Source: Bifidobacterium bifidum ATCC 29521 = JCM 1255 = DSM 20456 (lineage in GTDB: Bacteria > Actinomycetota > Actinomycetes > Actinomycetales > Bifidobacteriaceae). Taken from it: a DNA stretch of 64,000 bases. Made by a program: the position numbers and the translations under genes. Below the pieces are notes generated by a model, which saw only the letters and a program-made list of their open reading frames with translations, searched no databases and had not been told where the DNA came from. Below, in pieces: positions 1 to 11,185 of the stretch; position 1 is the stretch's first letter, and every line of letters starts with the position of its first letter. The stretch covers positions 186,001 to 250,000 of the forward strand of contig NZ_AP012323.1 of assembly GCF_001025135.1 (NCBI RefSeq). Direction: 5' to 3'.

Positions 1-483
1 TGGTTCACGCAAGGCAACTCCTCTCCGATCGCGGTACCGGTGTGCTCGTTGATCGCCTCGATGGCCTTGGCGACGCTCGTCGGTTCCGTGGGTGCCGCGT
101 TCATCGCCGGTCCGGTGGGTGAGTACATTGAGGATCCGCGGTATCTGTCGGTCATTTCCTGCGTGCTGTACACGGTGGCGTTGGCTTTGCCCATGACCAT
201 GCCGAGCGCCGTCAGCATGGTGCTGTTCGCCCTGATCGGAGGGTTCGCGTTCGGCCTGATCGATACGTTCGGCCAGTTGCTTGCGATGGGCGCGTTGCCG
301 GATGCGCGTTCGGCCGGCCATGATTTGGCGTTCTTCAACCTGTCGAATTCCGTCGGTCTGGCGCTCGCCGCGATAATCGGCGCGGTCGGTGTGGCCGTCA
401 CCGGCGGTTTCTCGGTGCTGTTCCCGGCGGCCATCGTCTGTGTGCTCGCGTCCGCGGTCGTCACGATTTCGATGAAGCGCTAG
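1..483 (+). CDS. MFS transporter, C-terminal part (cut by window start)
   Basis: The reading frame is open from base 1 and ends with TAG at 481-483, giving 160 residues of a protein that begins before the window. It shows several hydrophobic membrane-spanning stretches separated by short polar loops, and ends with a short basic tail. A stretch near residues 75-105 (a Gly-rich helix followed by Leu-Ile-Asp-Thr-Phe-Gly-Gln) resembles the second half of major facilitator superfamily permeases. The substrate cannot be told from this fragment. The family call rests on hydropathy and general MFS resemblance, not on a diagnostic motif. Confidence 0.65.
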   Translation, partial: WFTQGNSSPIAVPVCSLIASMALATLVGSVGAAFIAGPVGEYIEDPRYLSVISCVLYTVALALPMTMPSAVSMVLFALIGGFAFGLIDTFGQLLAMGALPDARSAGHDLAFFNLSNSVGLALAAIIGAVGVAVTGGFSVLFPAAIVCVLASAVVTISMKR

Positions 484-532
484 CAATCCGGCCGGATTGG
501 CCGCTGTCGCGCCTCGTTTGGGATTGAGGCAT

Positions 533-592
533 CATCCTATCCGCGATTAGTCCCATCCGTTGCTGCTGAAATGGGACTTTCGCGGGATGGGG
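533..592. repeat. REP-like imperfect palindrome, copy 1
   Basis: Two arms ending in AGTCCCAT and ATGGGACTTTCGCGGGATGG face each other across a short loop and could form a hairpin. The same core (AGTCCCAT ... ATGGGACTTTCGC) recurs at 54791-54842, so this looks like a dispersed intergenic repeat. Apart from this element, nothing is recognised between 484 and 767. Confidence 0.5.
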
Positions 593-784
593 CGTCGATG
601 TGTCTGTCTGTAATGCAGGCGGAACGCAGACAGGTTGTGCCGACGCCGCCGATGTTGTTATGCTGCGGCCGTCCACATAGTGAACCTTTGATGGCTGTCG
701 TGGAATTCCGCGCCTATGTTGTCGGACAGTCGAGCGCGAAAGAGCTCGAAAGACACGTTCAATACCGAAAGGAGGTTCGCCGCG

Positions 785-883
785 ATGACTGGATATGCTG
801 CTGATAACGCCGCTAACGCAACTACCGTTAACGTTGTTCTGCTGTCTGCACGAATTATTATTCCGTCTTCGTTGGCGGACTGA
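785..883 (+). CDS. Branched-chain amino acid leader peptide (32 aa)
   Basis: A 32-codon frame starts with ATG at 785, ten bases after a near-perfect AAAGGAGG at 768-775. It contains a run rich in regulatory amino acids: Val-Asn-Val-Val-Leu-Leu, then Ser-Ala-Arg and three consecutive ATT isoleucine codons at 854-862. The stop TGA lies at 881-883, inside the first arm of a 12-bp hairpin. This is the arrangement of ilv/leu leader peptides, whose translation senses charged Val, Leu and Ile tRNAs; attenuation of ilvBNC in corynebacteria is the known actinobacterial case. The peptide itself probably has no other role. The assignment rests on the ribosome-binding site, codon content and overlapping RNA structures. 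Confidence 0.88.
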   Translation: MTGYAADNAANATTVNVVLLSARIIIPSSLAD

Positions 884-973
884 TTCGGCATCACTGCTTG
901 GAACCCCGCCAACGAAGGCAGGGCTCAGCGAGCAACCAATCGTATAGCCCTGCACGAGTCGCGGGGCTTTTTT
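867..973 (+). promoter_or_regulatory. Transcription attenuator of the MHS transporter gene
   Basis: Four RNA segments can be traced. Segment 1 (867-878) pairs perfectly with 906-917 (12 bp). Segment 2 continues with GCAGGGCT (918-925), which is the exact complement of AGCCCTGC (946-953), forming an antiterminator. AGCCCTGC can instead pair with GCGGGGCT (961-968), followed by six T residues, forming a terminator. Weak extra pairing of 861-866 with 918-923 would let the 1:2 hairpin block the antiterminator. Ribosomes stalled on the ATT codons at 854-862 would cover segment 1 and favour read-through into the gene at 1073. The pairings are read directly; the mechanism is inferred from classical attenuators. 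Confidence 0.85.
946..973 (+). terminator. Intrinsic terminator of the attenuator
   Basis: An 8-bp stem with one G-U pair, a 7-base loop and a run of six T residues lie 100 bases before the transporter start. This is the terminator state of the attenuator. Confidence 0.85.
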
Positions 974-1072
974 GATGCGTCCCACAAGGTCACCGGATCA
1001 GCAAAGCGGCAAACGAGAGAGAACAGAATAAAAAATCGCGGGCTCGTCCGCGTGCAGTAACAGGAGCTAACA

Positions 1073-2443
1073 ATGACAGCAGTCACACTGACAGCTGACG
1101 GCACCACTTCGGTGGGTGGAAAAGCAAAGGCGATGGTCCGTGACTCGGTCAAGACCGTGATCGCCGCCTCGATGGTCGGAACCGCCATCGAATTCTACGA
1201 CTTCTACGCCTACGGCACCGCCGCAGCGAACTACTTCCCGCGCATCTTCTTCTCCGCGAAGGACAACCCCACCGTCGCGCTGCTGATGAGCCTGCTGACC
1301 TTCGCCATCGCGTTCATCGCTCGTCCGCTGGGATCCCTGATCTTCGGCCACTTCGGTGACCGCATGGGCCGCAAGACCACGCTGGTCGTCTCGCTGATGA
1401 CCATGGGCGTCGGCACGTTCCTCATCGGCTGCCTGCCGACCTACAGTCAGGTCGGTGTCGGCGCGGTCGCGGTACTGTGTCTGCTGCGTTTCATCCAGGG
1501 CATCGGCCTTGGCGGCGAATGGTCCGGTGCTGCGCTGGTCGCCACCGAGAACGCGCCCGAAGACAAGCGTGCGCTGTACGGCTCCTTCCCGGAGCTCGGC
1601 GCCCCGATCGGCTTCTTCCTGTCGAACGGCACCTACTTCGTGCTGGAGTCGTTCAATGACACCGATGCGATGTGCGCCTGGGGTTGGCGTGTGCCGTTCC
1701 TGCTGTCCGCCGTGCTGGTGATCATCGGCCTCGTCGTGCGAGTCCACATGGAGGAGACCCCGATCTTCCGCATGGCCCAGGAGCAGAAGAAAGTCGTCAA
1801 GTCCCCGCTGACTGAGGTGTTCCGCAAGTCCTGGAAGCAGGTGCTGCAGGCGACGTTCCTCGTGGCCGTGACCTACACGCTGTTCTACACGCTCGCCACC
1901 TGGTCGCTCGCATGGGGCACCAAGATCAAGCGTGAAGGCGGCGGCGACCTCGGCTTCACCAACCAGGAGTACCTGCTCATGCTGATGATCTCCATCTGCG
2001 TGTTCGCGCTGTTCATCGTGCTTTCCTGCCTGTATGCCGACCGGATCGGCCGTCGTCGCGTGCTGATGTTCTCGTCCTGCGCGCTGGTCGTGTTCGCCGT
2101 GCTGTTCCCGTTCCTGCTGGACAGCGGCCTGGTCGGTCAGAAGAACTTCGCGGCCACCATGGTGTTCCTATGCCTCGGCTTCGCCCTGATGGGCATCGCC
2201 TTCGGCCCGATCGGCGCCTTCCTGCCCGAGCTGTTCGACGCGAACGTGCGTTACTCCGGCTCCGGCATCGGCTACAACCTCGCCGCCATCGTCGGCGCTG
2301 CTTTCGTGCCGACCATCGCCACGTGGCTGTCGAAGAACTTCGGCGTGCATTCGGTGGGTCTGTATCTTGCCGTGATGGCCGTCTGCTGCCTGATTGCGTT
2401 GGCGACCTGCAAGGAGACCAAGGACGTCGACTTTACGAAGTGA
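1073..2443 (+). CDS. MHS-family MFS transporter under branched-chain amino acid attenuation
   Basis: This 456-residue membrane protein has twelve predicted spans. It carries the metabolite:H+ symporter signatures: Gly-Asp-Arg-Met-Gly-Arg-Lys-Thr after the second span and Arg-Phe-Ile-Gln-Gly-Ile-Gly-Leu-Gly-Gly-Glu-Trp in the fourth. Known relatives (ShiA, KgtP, ProP) take up shikimate, 2-oxoglutarate or proline/betaine with protons. The start follows AGGAG at 1062-1066. The attenuator upstream has Val, Leu and Ile control codons, and two ilvC genes follow, so the physiological substrate is probably tied to branched-chain amino acid metabolism, for example a branched-chain amino acid or 2-oxo acid. 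That substrate is inferred from regulation and context; the family assignment is firm. Confidence 0.88.
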   Translation: MTAVTLTADGTTSVGGKAKAMVRDSVKTVIAASMVGTAIEFYDFYAYGTAAANYFPRIFFSAKDNPTVALLMSLLTFAIAFIARPLGSLIFGHFGDRMGRKTTLVVSLMTMGVGTFLIGCLPTYSQVGVGAVAVLCLLRFIQGIGLGGEWSGAALVATENAPEDKRALYGSFPELGAPIGFFLSNGTYFVLESFNDTDAMCAWGWRVPFLLSAVLVIIGLVVRVHMEETPIFRMAQEQKKVVKSPLTEVFRKSWKQVLQATFLVAVTYTLFYTLATWSLAWGTKIKREGGGDLGFTNQEYLLMLMISICVFALFIVLSCLYADRIGRRRVLMFSSCALVVFAVLFPFLLDSGLVGQKNFAATMVFLCLGFALMGIAFGPIGAFLPELFDANVRYSGSGIGYNLAAIVGAAFVPTIATWLSKNFGVHSVGLYLAVMAVCCLIALATCKETKDVDFTK

Positions 2444-2589
2444 CGGCGATGGTCGGGTACCGCCCGGCCGCGCTTGAACTCCCAAAAAATAACAACAATA
2501 CACAAAAACAATCATTCAATATTTGGACGTGGGCAACCACGTCGCCTCCAGTGGTACTAGAAATGAGCCACAGGAGGGGATGACTTTGG

Positions 2590-2608
2590 CGCGGGACACA
2601 ATCCCGCG
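2590..2608 (+). promoter_or_regulatory. Hairpin in the ilvC1 leader
   Basis: A perfect 7-bp inverted repeat (CGCGGGA and TCCCGCG, 5-base loop) lies about 80 bases upstream of the first ilvC start. It has no T tract, so it is more likely an RNA structure or protein site than a terminator. No T-box or known riboswitch motif was recognised between 2444 and 2688. Confidence 0.35.
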
Positions 2609-2688
2609 TGGAAGCCGTCTGCAACCAAGAGGGCCGTCGAAAGCGAGCGCGTTCGGCGGCAAGACATCCAATTAAAGGAGTGCCTATT

Positions 2689-3741
2689 ATGGCAGCAACT
2701 ATCTGGTATGAGAAGGACGCCGATCTGTCCGTGTTCGATGGCAAGAAGGTCGCCATCCTCGGTTATGGCTCCCAGGGCCACGCGCATGCGCTGAACCTGC
2801 GCGACTCCGGCGTTGACGTGGTCGTCGGCCTGCGCCCGACCTCCAAGTCCGTCGAGTTCGCCAAGGAGCAGGGCCTTGAGGTCAAGCCGGTCGGCGAGGC
2901 CGTCGCCGAGGCCGACGTGGTCATGATCCTGCTGCCCGATCAGTACCAGGCCGCCGTGTACAAGAAGGACGTCGAGCCGAACCTGAAGCCGGGCGCTGCC
3001 TTGGCCTTCGCCCACGGCTTCAACATCCACTACGGCTACATCAAGCCTTCCGAGGATCACCCGGTGTTCATGGTCGCTCCGAAGGGCCCGGGCCACATCG
3101 TGCGTCGTGAGTACGCCGCCGGCCGTGGCGTCCCGGTCGTCGTGGCCGTCGAGCAGGACCCGGACGGCAAGACCTGGCCGCTGTGCCTGGCTTACGCCAA
3201 GGCTCTGGGCGCCCTGCGCGCCGGCGCCATCAAGACGACCTTCACCGAGGAGACCGAGACCGATCTGTTCGGCGAGCAGGACGTCCTCATGGGCGGCATC
3301 AACCACCTGTGCGACCTCGGCTTCGACGTGCTGACCGAGGCCGGCTACCAGCCGGAGATTGCCTACTTCGAGGTGTTCCACGAGCTGAAGATGCTGGTCG
3401 ACCTGGCCAACGAGGGTGGTCTGAACAAGGCCCGTTGGTCCTGCTCCGACACCGCCCAGTACGGCGACTACACCTCCACCGTCATCACCGACGAGACCAA
3501 GAAGCGCATGCAGTACCAGCTCAAGCGCATCCAGGACGGCTCCTTCGCCAAGGAGTTCATGGATGACCAGGCTGCCGGCGCCCCGAAGTTCAAGGAACTG
3601 CAGGAGAAGTTCTCCCACCCGCACCTTGAGACCGTCGGCCCGAAGCTGCGCGCCATGTTCTCCTGGAACAACGGCCCGGCCAAGGACCAGGACGAAGCCG
3701 AGTCCTTCAACGGCAAGATCGCTCGTACCCAGGTTCAGTGA
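2689..3741 (+). CDS. ilvC: Ketol-acid reductoisomerase, copy 1
   Basis: This enzyme converts acetolactate or acetohydroxybutyrate into the dihydroxy acid with NAD(P)H and Mg2+, the second common step of valine, leucine and isoleucine synthesis, in the cytoplasm. The 350 residues match the short class I form. The N-terminal Rossmann fold shows Gly-Tyr-Gly-Ser-Gln-Gly-His-Ala near residue 25. The metal-site region [11 protein letters not shown] lies near residue 190. The start ATG at 2689 is chosen because AAAGGAG lies at 2674-2680; an in-frame ATG at 2608 has no such site. A near-identical paralogue follows at 4160. Confidence 0.97.
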   Translation: MAATIWYEKDADLSVFDGKKVAILGYGSQGHAHALNLRDSGVDVVVGLRPTSKSVEFAKEQGLEVKPVGEAVAEADVVMILLPDQYQAAVYKKDVEPNLKPGAALAFAHGFNIHYGYIKPSEDHPVFMVAPKGPGHIVRREYAAGRGVPVVVAVEQDPDGKTWPLCLAYAKALGALRAGAIKTTFTEETETDLFGEQDVLMGGINHLCDLGFDVLTEAGYQPEIAYFEVFHELKMLVDLANEGGLNKARWSCSDTAQYGDYTSTVITDETKKRMQYQLKRIQDGSFAKEFMDDQAAGAPKFKELQEKFSHPHLETVGPKLRAMFSWNNGPAKDQDEAESFNGKIARTQVQ

Positions 3742-3812
3742 TCGCCTCCGCTCCGGCTCCCGCTGGAGGGAGCCGCCAGTCGGTCGCAGACTGACTGAGA
3801 GCGGTGCATAAC

Positions 3813-3850
3813 AAGGCCGCCGTTCCCGTTCATTCGGGAGCGGCGGCCTT
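3813..3850 (+). terminator. Terminator after ilvC1
   Basis: A 16-bp stem with a single G-U pair and a 6-base loop, ending in CTT, lies 71 bases after the ilvC1 stop. It suggests that the two ilvC copies are separate transcription units. Confidence 0.75.
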
Positions 3851-3950
3851 CTGCGTTGCCGGTGATGCGGCCGGTAACGAAGCCGACATTGCCGCGTCCT
3901 GCGCCGTGTCACCCGCTCCCTGCCTGAACTGTTCATACTCCAATAGTGAG

Positions 3951-4031
3951 ATGGTTCACGTTGTGGACGGTGAGGGGGCTGTGGCGGCGTTACCGGTAGG
4001 ATAGTCCTCAGTTCTAAGGACAAAATCCTTA
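3951..4031 (+). promoter_or_regulatory. Possible leader region of ilvC2 with a Val-rich mini-ORF
   Basis: A 17-codon frame (3951-4004) holds five valine codons and one leucine codon. It is followed by two mutually exclusive short hairpins: 4004-4008 with 4017-4021, and TAAGGA (4015-4020) with TCCTTA (4026-4031). This recalls an attenuator, but there is no good ribosome-binding site and neither hairpin is followed by a T tract. The element is speculative. The rest of the 3851-4159 gap holds only a 6-bp hairpin (CCGGCA/TGCCGG) just before the ilvC2 ribosome-binding site. Confidence 0.25.
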
Positions 4032-4159
4032 ACGCTTGGATCGACCGGGCCCATGCCCGACCCCAAACGCGCGGAATGCAGGCTCCTGCATAATGCGCAA
4101 CCACAAACGACACCGTGTGCCGGCAAGAGTGCCGGTACGCAAGTAAAGGAGTGCCAAAC

Positions 4160-5212
4160 ATGGCTGCACAAATCTGGTATGACAACGACGGTGACCTCTC
4201 CGTACTCGAAGGCAAGAAGGTCGCGATCATCGGTTACGGCTCGCAGGGCCACGCGCATGCGCTGAACCTGCGCGATTCGGGTGTTGACGTGGTCATCGGC
4301 CTGCGCCCGACCTCCAAGTCGGTCGCCTTCGCTAAGGAGCAGGGCCTTGAAGTCAAGTCCGTGCCGGAAGCCGCCGCCGAGGCCGACGTAATCATGATTC
4401 TGGCCCCCGACCAGTACCAGCGCACGATCTGGGCCAACGACATCGAGCCCAACATCAAGCCGGGCACGGCCGTCGCCTTCGCCCACGGCTTCAACATCCA
4501 CTACGGCTACATCAAGCCTTCCGAGGATCACCCGGTGTTCATGGTCGCTCCGAAGGGCCCGGGCCACATCGTGCGTCGTGAGTACGCCGCCGGCCGTGGC
4601 GTCCCGGTCGTCGTGGCCGTTGAGCAGGATCCACGTGGCGACGCTTGGGACATCACCCTGGCTTACGCCAAGGCTCTGGGCGCTCTGCGTGCAGGCGCCA
4701 TCAAGACCACCTTCACCGAGGAGACCGAGACCGATCTGTTCGGCGAGCAGAATGTGCTCATGGGCGGCGTGAACAAGCTCGTCGAGATGGGCTTCGAAGT
4801 CCTCACCGACGCCGGTTACCAGCCTGAAATCGCCTACTTCGAGGTCTGCCACGAGCTGAAGATGCTCGTCGACCTCATGAACGAAGGCGGTCTGAACAAG
4901 GCCCGCTGGTCCTGCTCCGACACCGCCCAGTACGGCGACTACACCAACACCTGCATCGACGAGCACGTGCGTGAGCGCATGCAGTACCACCTCAAGCGCA
5001 TCCAGGACGGCTCCTTCGCCAAGGAGTTCATCGACGACCAGGACGCCGGCGCTCCGAAGTTCAAGGCGCTGCAGGAGGAGTACTCCAACGTGCGCATCGA
5101 GACCGTCGGCCCGAAGCTGCGCGCCATGTTCTCTTGGAACAAGGACGCCGTGAAGGACGCCGACGAGGCCAACTCCTTCACCGGCAAGATCGCCCGCGCC
5201 CAGGTGCAGTGA
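4160..5212 (+). CDS. ilvC: Ketol-acid reductoisomerase, copy 2
   Basis: This second 350-residue acetohydroxyacid isomeroreductase has the same architecture as the copy at 2689: the Gly-Tyr-Gly-Ser-Gln-Gly-His-Ala nucleotide motif near residue 25 and the Glu/Asp metal-binding segment near residue 190. The start ATG at 4160 follows AAAGGAG, exactly as in copy 1; an earlier in-frame ATG at 4115 lacks a site. The proteins differ mainly at the start, around residues 90-110, and near the C-terminus. A 146-bp block (4475-4620) is identical to 3004-3149 at every base, pointing to gene conversion. Why two copies are kept is unknown; different regulation is plausible because their upstream regions differ. 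Confidence 0.97.
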   Translation: MAAQIWYDNDGDLSVLEGKKVAIIGYGSQGHAHALNLRDSGVDVVIGLRPTSKSVAFAKEQGLEVKSVPEAAAEADVIMILAPDQYQRTIWANDIEPNIKPGTAVAFAHGFNIHYGYIKPSEDHPVFMVAPKGPGHIVRREYAAGRGVPVVVAVEQDPRGDAWDITLAYAKALGALRAGAIKTTFTEETETDLFGEQNVLMGGVNKLVEMGFEVLTDAGYQPEIAYFEVCHELKMLVDLMNEGGLNKARWSCSDTAQYGDYTNTCIDEHVRERMQYHLKRIQDGSFAKEFIDDQDAGAPKFKALQEEYSNVRIETVGPKLRAMFSWNKDAVKDADEANSFTGKIARAQVQ

Positions 5213-5275
5213 TTTCTGAAGCTGTGAGGCCGTAAGACCGTAGAGCTGTAAAGCCAGGCCTTACCGCATGACTCA

Positions 5276-5321
5276 GGTCGTTGTCTTCGTCGTTCATCGC
5301 CGAAGACGACGACCTTTCGTT
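5276..5321 (+). terminator. Terminator after ilvC2
   Basis: A 14-bp stem (5276-5289 with 5301-5314, one G-U pair) is followed by TTTCGTTT, 64 bases after the ilvC2 stop. Confidence 0.8.
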
Positions 5322-5335
5322 TATCTGGTCCTATT

Positions 5336-5370
5336 AATGTGTTCGTAAGCAATGTGCTTACGAACACATT
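5336..5370. repeat. Perfect 16-bp inverted repeat
   Basis: The arms at 5336-5351 and 5355-5370 (core TTCGTAAGCA / TGCTTACGAA) pair perfectly around a 3-base loop. There is no T tract. It may be a cruciform or the binding site of a dimeric protein. Confidence 0.5.
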
Positions 5371-5401
5371 ACGAGTATCAAGGGTTGCTATCACGCCAAA
5401 T

Positions 5402-5526
5402 TGCGTCACTGTGTGCGCCCTCGCACACAGTGACGCCTGTGTAAACCCTTTATTTTTCAACGGTTCTGCAGATTGCGTCACTGAGAGAGGTCGCGCACAG
5501 TGACGCAATCCGCACACAGTGACGGT
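5402..5526. repeat. 125-bp direct repeat, left copy
   Basis: This copy is nearly the same as 6814-6938, in the same orientation and of equal length. It begins with a perfect 15-bp hairpin (GCGTCACTGTGTGCG, 4-base loop, complement) and ends with a second hairpin built from the same TGCGTCACT / AGTGACGCA words. A conserved central TTATTTTTCAACGGTTCTGC separates them. The pair brackets the DUF559 gene. Confidence 0.85.
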
Positions 5527-5648
5527 CGATAACCATGGTTGTGTCGCACGATTCGCATGTTTCGTATGATCACGTGCGAGTTGCAGGATCCGACGCTGGT
5601 GGTATCAGCGCCGAGGCTCGTTCGCTGTCGTCTTCCGCGATGCCCGAC

Positions 5649-6638
5649 TCATACGCGGCGCCCTTTGCGGCGTTCTCTGGCGCGGTACCTACGTTGCCGC
5701 TGACGGGCCGTCTCAGCACGATCATCTGCCAGCAGTGCCCGGAATTTCGGGTGTGGTCTATTCCGGCAGGTGGTGTCAAGGGCTTTCGCCACCCTTTGCG
5801 CGAATCGTCGCCGCCCCTGCGAGGTCAATATATCATCGGCAAAGACGACGATGACTGTATATCCCATCGCCCGCAAAGCCTGCCTCTTGCGTTCGTCCCA
5901 TCGGTATTGTCGTTTGTCGCGGCGATGCGCGTCTCCATCGTATTCGATGATGACCCGTTGTTTGGGGTATGCGATATCGACTGTCGCCTCGTGAGCCAAC
6001 TCCGGAATGAGTATCTTCCAGTGTTTGACCGGCTGCGGCAATCCATGTCGCAGCATCACGAGAGTGCAGCGGCATTCCATGGTGGAGTCAGTCACGGCAT
6101 CGAGGAAAACGAGAGCATCAATGCATTTCCTTCTGCCCGGGAACGCGTCTGCTCCATCAAGGAACCGCGAGATATTGGCGACCGTCATGGAGCCTGATGA
6201 CGCGCGCAGTATGGCATCCGCCAGAACGATTACCTCGATTTGCGTGAGATACGGCGCCAGCAGTGCCCATGTCATCAGCGGGTGCGTGTAGACGATGGTG
6301 ATGTTGTCGTGAGTCCATGTGAGGTGGGCGATGCCCGTCAACGATGGCGGGCATTTCAGGTAGGACGTATCTTTCCGTCCGGATCTCTTGGTTGGCTCCC
6401 CAACGTACAGTACTTGGAACTTCACGGCTTCAAATCTTGAACATAGCGGTGTCTCTATGCCTGCCAGACGTAATGCGGTCATACCGGTATAGACCGGTGG
6501 CGAGGTGTTGATGGTTTTTCGTGAGTGTTCCATGCAATGCAGGAACGTCGTGGATTGCAGCTGGCGCAGTGAGCGCGCAAGATAGTTGTTCGCGACTGTT
6601 GCGCTGGAGTTGACAGGGGTGTGCTGATTCGTATTCAT
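5649..6638 (-). CDS. DUF559 (Vsr-like endonuclease fold) protein
   Basis: This 329-residue protein has a C-terminal DUF559-type domain (residues about 210-300). It shows Val-Asp-Ile-Ala-Tyr, then Ile-Ile-Glu-Tyr-Asp-Gly-Asp-Ala-His, then Arg-Trp-Asp-Glu-Arg-Lys-Arg, the acidic/Lys pattern shared with very-short-patch-repair and other PD-(D/E)XK nucleases. The N-terminal part resembles the AbiEi-like domains often joined to DUF559 in actinobacteria, but weakly. No clear ribosome-binding site precedes the start at 6638; an inner ATG at 6533 is an alternative. It stands alone between two 125-bp repeats. Nuclease activity is predicted from the fold only; the biological role is unknown. Confidence 0.75.
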   Translation of the reverse strand: MNTNQHTPVNSSATVANNYLARSLRQLQSTTFLHCMEHSRKTINTSPPVYTGMTALRLAGIETPLCSRFEAVKFQVLYVGEPTKRSGRKDTSYLKCPPSLTGIAHLTWTHDNITIVYTHPLMTWALLAPYLTQIEVIVLADAILRASSGSMTVANISRFLDGADAFPGRRKCIDALVFLDAVTDSTMECRCTLVMLRHGLPQPVKHWKILIPELAHEATVDIAYPKQRVIIEYDGDAHRRDKRQYRWDERKRQALRAMGYTVIVVFADDILTSQGRRRFAQRVAKALDTTCRNRPHPKFRALLADDRAETARQRQRRYRARERRKGRRV

Positions 6639-6690
6639 GGATTGAATGTAAGCATGATAATCTGCGGTGCGCCACCGGCCGCCTCAAATC

Positions 6691-6746
6691 TGTGGATAAG
6701 TGTATAACTCATCGGTTATCCACAGTGATGTAGCGAATGTGGATAT
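6691..6746. promoter_or_regulatory. DnaA-box-like cluster
   Basis: TGTGGATAA (6691-6699) and TTATCCACA (6716-6724) are two perfect consensus DnaA boxes in opposite orientation, 16 bases apart. A third near-match, TGTGGATAT, lies at 6738-6746. They sit just upstream of the DUF559 start. No dnaA, dnaN or AT-rich unwinding region is near, so this is not evidently oriC; it could regulate the neighbouring gene or titrate DnaA. Confidence 0.6.
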
Positions 6747-6813
6747 GTAACTGGCGGAGATGCTGCGTGTGGTGCTGCTCTGCGGATGGAGGAACGCGTC
6801 ACTGTGTGCGGAG

Positions 6814-6938
6814 TGCGTCACTCTGTGCGTCCTCACACACAGTGACGCCCATGTAAATCCCTTATTTTTCAACGGTTCTGCGAGTTGCGCCACTGAGAGA
6901 GGGCGCACACGGTGACGCACCCCGCACACAGTGACGGT
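6814..6938. repeat. 125-bp direct repeat, right copy
   Basis: This is the second copy of the element at 5402-5526, in direct orientation, with scattered substitutions that mostly fall in its hairpin arms. A partial extra TGCGTCACT-like word lies just before it (6795-6810). Confidence 0.85.
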
Positions 6939-6960
6939 ATTGCGGGCTTCCGCCGTGCAC

Positions 6961-7004
6961 GGGTACGGGTATCGGATCATGTGACTGATCCGATACCCGT
7001 ACCC
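6961..7004 (-). terminator. Terminator-like hairpin after lacZ
   Basis: A perfect 19-bp inverted repeat (6961-6979 and 6986-7004, 6-base loop) lies six bases past the beta-galactosidase stop. There is no long T tract, but its position and strength fit an intrinsic terminator or 3'-end stabiliser. Confidence 0.65.
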
Positions 7005-7010
7005 AACGCC

Positions 7011-11185
<4,175 letters not shown>

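Noticed and set aside
1067..1747. Long open frame antisense to the MHS transporter
   Set aside because: Charged low-complexity translation, no ribosome-binding site, and fully explained as the shadow of a well-supported gene.
2580..2675. 31-codon frame between the MHS transporter and ilvC1 as a second leader peptide
   Set aside because: The AGGAGG is only two bases from its ATG, the codons are not enriched for Val, Leu or Ile, and no terminator/antiterminator pair follows.
2557..4230. 557-codon frame antisense to ilvC1
   Set aside because: It mirrors the ilvC coding frame; high G+C leaves few stop codons on the opposite strand.
6691..6746. Chromosomal origin of replication
   Set aside because: Only two or three DnaA boxes, no AT-rich unwinding region and none of dnaA, dnaN, recF or rpmH nearby.
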